Positions 30,749 to 33,186 of a DNA stretch of 33,186 nucleotides are shown one piece after another; position 1 is the first letter of the stretch, and every line of letters begins with the position of its first letter. Source of the DNA: Raineyella sp964528755 (GTDB taxonomy: Bacteria; Actinomycetota; Actinomycetes; Propionibacteriales; Propionibacteriaceae). A program made the translations under genes and the position numbers. The stretch lies in NCBI GenBank assembly GCA_964528755.1, contig CAZGWN010000039.1:1-33186 (forward strand). Reading direction: 5' to 3'. The notes below the pieces were generated by a model. The model was not told the DNA's origin and ran no database searches. It was given only the letters and a program-made list of their open reading frames with translations.

Positions 30749-32134
30749 TCACCTCCGGTTGACGCACGCTCCGGTGACGGTGATGTCCCCGGCGCCTCCC
30801 TCGAACCCCATGTGGGCTTCGTACAGGCCGGCGCCGGGGGAACCGGCCCACCACTCCCCGTGCAGCGGCCAGGGCTCGCCGGTCAGACCAGCGGCGGTCC
30901 AGGCGTCGACGATGGCCTTGGCGACCGTCTCGTTCTCCTGGGTGACGGACAAGAACTCCAGGTTGTCCTGCGGATGCACCAGATCCCCAGTGGTGAACCG
31001 GCCGGTCAGGGTGACTCTGTTGCCCGTACGGCCGGCCTCGTCGGTGCAGCCCTCCGCCACCACGGCCAGGGGCCGGGTCCAGGTCAGGTCCGGACCGCCG
31101 GTGTCGCGGGCGATCGTGCTCATCCGCTTGAGGTCGGCGGTGATCCCGTCGATGGTCGGCGTGGGTGTGGCCCGCGGCGTGGGCGTACGCGTCGGCGCGG
31201 GTGGCGCGGCCGTGGGCGCCGGCGAAGGGATCCGGGAGCGGGCGGCCGCCGCCACGTCCGCCGTTGGCCTCGGGTTCGACGCCCAGGCCACTCCGGACGC
31301 CCCGGCGACGAGGATCAGCGCCCCGACGATGCCCGCGCCCAGCCGGACCCGGTGCGTGCGTACCGTGGCCGCGGCGAGTTCGCTCCAGTAGCAGGCCATG
31401 AGGGCGCAGAGGGCCGCGACGGTGAAACCGGTCACGACAGCGGGCAGCGGCCAGGTCGGAAGCAGGGGGTATACCCGGTCCGCGGACACGCACCACTGTT
31501 GCGGGGGGAAGGTCGACGATTCGACCACGGCCTGTCCCGCGGGGACGCCCAGCAGCGAGGCACACGATGCGGCGGTGTGGTGCGTCAAGGTGATGACCCA
31601 CACCACCACGGCACCGGTCCACGCCACCGCCGCGCTCTCGATGGCGGCCAACCACCACCACGCCGCCCGCCGGCCCAGGGGCGTGGGCGGCTCGTCGTCC
31701 CTCGTGGACCGGCGCCCGCCCAGGCCCCACGACACCGCACCGGTGACGACGGCCCAGCCGGCCAGTGCCAGCACGACCCAGGGGTCCCGCGCCGGCCGGC
31801 CCCCGAGAACGGCGCCGGCGGCGATGCCGGCCAGCACGACGAGCGCCGCCGCGAGGGGTAACCCGAGCCGGGCTGCGCGGCCGTGGAAGGCGGCCCGGGC
31901 CCGCGCAGCCACCTCGCGCACCGCTGCCGCGGCCGATCCCACCACCACCGACACGGCGACCACCGGGGCTACCCAGGCGGGGCTGAACGCGAGTGCCGAC
32001 AACGCCACGATGACCGCGACCGGAAAGTCGTCGTCGGGGGCGGGGCGCAGGTGAGGATCGGCCGTGAAGACGACGACCGCCCCGGCGACCGCGACGACCG
32101 GCCCGACCCAGATCGCATGACCGATGGTCCGCAT
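30749..32134 (-). CDS. Uncharacterised membrane protein with extracytoplasmic C-terminal domain
   Basis: A 461-residue protein I do not recognise. It has about eight hydrophobic segments in the first 290 residues, with a Trp/Cys-containing loop (CASLLG...QQWCVSADRVYPLLP). A Pro/Thr/Ala-rich linker follows (PAPTAAPPAPTRTPTPRATPTPT). Last comes a soluble domain of about 120 residues with two Cys (EGCTDEAGRTGNRVTLTGRF, ITVTGACVNRR) and the ends WWAGSPGAGLYEAHMGFEGG. The layout suggests that the soluble domain sits outside the membrane, possibly with a disulfide. ATG at 32134 puts a normal membrane start (MRTIGHAIWVGPVVAVAGAVVVF) first; a GTG at 32173 would add 13 polar residues. Confidence 0.65.
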   Translation of the reverse strand: MRTIGHAIWVGPVVAVAGAVVVFTADPHLRPAPDDDFPVAVIVALSALAFSPAWVAPVVAVSVVVGSAAAAVREVAARARAAFHGRAARLGLPLAAALVVLAGIAAGAVLGGRPARDPWVVLALAGWAVVTGAVSWGLGGRRSTRDDEPPTPLGRRAAWWWLAAIESAAVAWTGAVVVWVITLTHHTAASCASLLGVPAGQAVVESSTFPPQQWCVSADRVYPLLPTWPLPAVVTGFTVAALCALMACYWSELAAATVRTHRVRLGAGIVGALILVAGASGVAWASNPRPTADVAAAARSRIPSPAPTAAPPAPTRTPTPRATPTPTIDGITADLKRMSTIARDTGGPDLTWTRPLAVVAEGCTDEAGRTGNRVTLTGRFTTGDLVHPQDNLEFLSVTQENETVAKAIVDAWTAAGLTGEPWPLHGEWWAGSPGAGLYEAHMGFEGGAGDITVTGACVNRR

Positions 32135-32216
32135 CGGTGAGGTACGCGCCCGCACGCCCCCATCATGGCGCACATCCGGGCTCGGGCAGACATCCTGTCC
32201 TGGCGGGTGTCGAGGG

Positions 32217-32759
32217 TCAGGGGCGGTCGAGTTCCCCTCTCAGCGCCGCAAGGTCGGCGTGGCCGGCCGTACGGGTCAGTGCCTCGGTGAGCAGCCGGGC
32301 CCCGGGGTCCGTCGCGGAGCGGATGATGCCGAGCAGGATGTGGCGCGAGTCGATGCTCCGGCTCTTCAGGCGGATGGCCTCGCGGAGCGCGACTTCGAGC
32401 ACCTTCTTGGCATCGGTGGTGAAGGGCAGGTGGCCCTCGCGGCGCGGCCCTCGGCCGAGCGCCCCTTCGCCGAACAGGGCGTCGGCGCGGCGGCGGACCG
32501 CGTCGAGGTCGATGCCGATGGCGCCGAGAGCCTCCGCGTCGAGGTCATCGGAGGTGAGGTGGTCGCGTACGTCGGCGGTCAGGGCGGTCGGATCGGCGCC
32601 GACGGCGGTGAGGGCCGAGGGGATCCTGGGGCTGTTCGGTTGGACGAGGAGCGCCAGCAGTATGTGGCGCGAGTCGATGCTGGTGGCGTGGGCGTCGCGG
32701 GCGATCTCCTGTGCTGCGATCACCGCGTCGCGGGCCTCGGTGGTGAAACGTTCGAACAT
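32217..32759 (-). CDS. Clp N-terminal repeat-domain protein
   Basis: A 180-residue protein made only of two Clp-N repeats: MFERFTTEARDAVIAAQEIARDAHATSIDSRHILLALL (about 1-85) and LPFTTDAKKVLEVALREAIRLKSRSIDSRHILLGIIR (about 110-175). These correspond to the substrate/adaptor-binding domain of ClpC/ClpB, without any ATPase domain. It may act as an adaptor or decoy for the ClpC machine; this is inference. ATG at 32759 has AAGGAG (32771-32766) six bases upstream, inside the end of the HTH gene, and only two bases separate the genes, so they are cotranscribed and coupled. Confidence 0.9.
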   Translation of the reverse strand: MFERFTTEARDAVIAAQEIARDAHATSIDSRHILLALLVQPNSPRIPSALTAVGADPTALTADVRDHLTSDDLDAEALGAIGIDLDAVRRRADALFGEGALGRGPRREGHLPFTTDAKKVLEVALREAIRLKSRSIDSRHILLGIIRSATDPGARLLTEALTRTAGHADLAALRGELDRP

Positions 32760-32761
32760 GG

Positions 32762-33055
32762 TCAGCTCCTTGTCGTGGGGTCGGTCGTCGGATCGTCGGT
32801 GGTCCCGGGCCGGGGCGTGTCGGACTGCGCTGCTGCGGGTCGGGCCTTGTCCCGGCCGTACCGCTTGTGCACGGCCTGCCGCGTGACGCCGAGGGCGTGC
32901 GCGATCTGTTCCCAGGTCCAGCCGAGGTCACGCGCCCGGTGCACCTGGAGGTACTCGAGTCGGTCGGACAAGGCCCGTAGCGCGCGGACGGCGCGCAGCC
33001 CCTCGGCCGGATCGTCGGCGAGTGCCCGGTCGGTGGTGCTGTGTGGATCACTCAT
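32762..33055 (-). CDS. Small helix-turn-helix regulator
   Basis: A 97-residue protein with a central helix-turn-helix: LSDRLEYLQVHRARDLGWTWEQIAHALGVTRQAVHKRYGRDK (about 30-72), resembling the DNA-reading part of sigma or MarR-like HTH proteins. The tail is Pro/Thr-rich and disordered. ATG at 33055 is at the expected transcription start of the -10 box TATGGT, so it is leaderless. It is paired with a ClpN-domain gene, a pairing I recall in other actinobacteria. Two palindromes overlap its promoter, so autoregulation is likely. Confidence 0.85.
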   Translation of the reverse strand: MSDPHSTTDRALADDPAEGLRAVRALRALSDRLEYLQVHRARDLGWTWEQIAHALGVTRQAVHKRYGRDKARPAAAQSDTPRPGTTDDPTTDPTTRS

Positions 33056-33057
33056 GC

Positions 33058-33101
33058 GTCAACCATAGTTGACGAACGTGGAGGAGTCAACTCTGGTTGA
33101 C
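33058..33101 (-). promoter_or_regulatory. Promoter of the HTH-ClpN operon with two 16-bp palindromes
   Basis: On the minus strand TTGACT (33090-33085) and TATGGT (33067-33062) are separated by exactly 17 bases, and the start lands on the ATG at 33055. GTCAACCATAGTTGAC (33058-33073) covers the -10, and GTCAACTCTGGTTGAC (33086-33101) covers the -35. Both have perfect GTCAAC/GTTGAC arms with four-base spacers, and their centres are 28 bp apart. A repressor bound here would block RNA polymerase fully. Confidence 0.85.
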
Positions 33102-33186
33102 GAGTCCGGGCGTCCCTCGGAGGTGTCGCGTGGCGTGGTTGGGCGTCGGTGGAAATTGCGGGGAGGCGCTGCTTGTCAATCTGGTG

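Noticed and set aside
1..33186. CRISPR array, insertion sequence or prophage genes
   Set aside because: No regularly spaced repeats and no transposase, integrase or phage protein were recognised in any frame.

Overview
This is a very GC-rich bacterial window with the traits of an actinobacterium. Those traits are TANNNT -10 boxes set directly at start codons (leaderless genes), many GTG starts, a long proline-rich DnaX, a mycobacterial-type IleRS behind an ultrashort-stem T-box, an overlapping aspartokinase beta start, and Crp/GlxR-type operators. Gene content would suit Propionibacteriales or a relative, but I cannot place it more closely from sequence reading alone.

Layout. 1-500: the truncated end of a tRNA-Ser(GGA) (minus), a 36-bp tandem duplication, and the small SRP RNA with its own promoter. 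590-9896: a nitrogen-scavenging cassette of SSS-family symporter (minus), TetR regulator (minus), two DUF1989 proteins, a biotin-dependent urea/guanidine carboxylase, the allophanate hydrolase amidase half, and a separate gene for its C-terminal domain. 9977-15804: housekeeping DNA metabolism with dnaX, YbaB/EbfC and recR, plus a convergent nitronate monooxygenase gene and a HAD phosphatase. 15830-19342: T-box leader and ileS. 19343-19857: a gene-free stretch between convergent genes, full of inverted repeats. 19858-22228: a DUF1707 membrane protein, aspartokinase (alpha and internal beta) and a small membrane protein. 22393-26804: a valine-degradation operon (mmsA, 3-hydroxyisobutyryl-CoA hydrolase, mmsB, enoyl-CoA hydratase). 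26805-27348: a broken DUF4143-type ATPase remnant and a pair of palindromes. 27349-30670: divergent acyl-CoA synthetase and acyl-CoA dehydrogenase. 30749-33055: an uncharacterised membrane protein and a ClpN-domain protein paired with a small HTH regulator.

How the genes work together. The first cassette imports a small nitrogen compound and carboxylates it. The two DUF1989 proteins probably deiminate carboxyguanidine to allophanate, and the two-part allophanate hydrolase releases ammonia and CO2. An almost identical 18-20 bp operator lies before both the symporter gene and the first DUF1989 gene, on either side of tetR, so the TetR protein probably controls both arms. The valine operon takes methacrylyl-CoA to propionyl-CoA. 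The acyl-CoA synthetase and dehydrogenase may feed acyl-CoAs into it, and both units carry a TGTGR-N6-YCACA site.

The most interesting items are the symporter/TetR/guanidine-type operon with its duplicated operator, the split allophanate hydrolase, the GXHH IleRS, the HTH-ClpN pair whose promoter is overlaid by two palindromes, the twin CATAGG-N5-CCTATG sites, and the 23-bp-arm hairpin.
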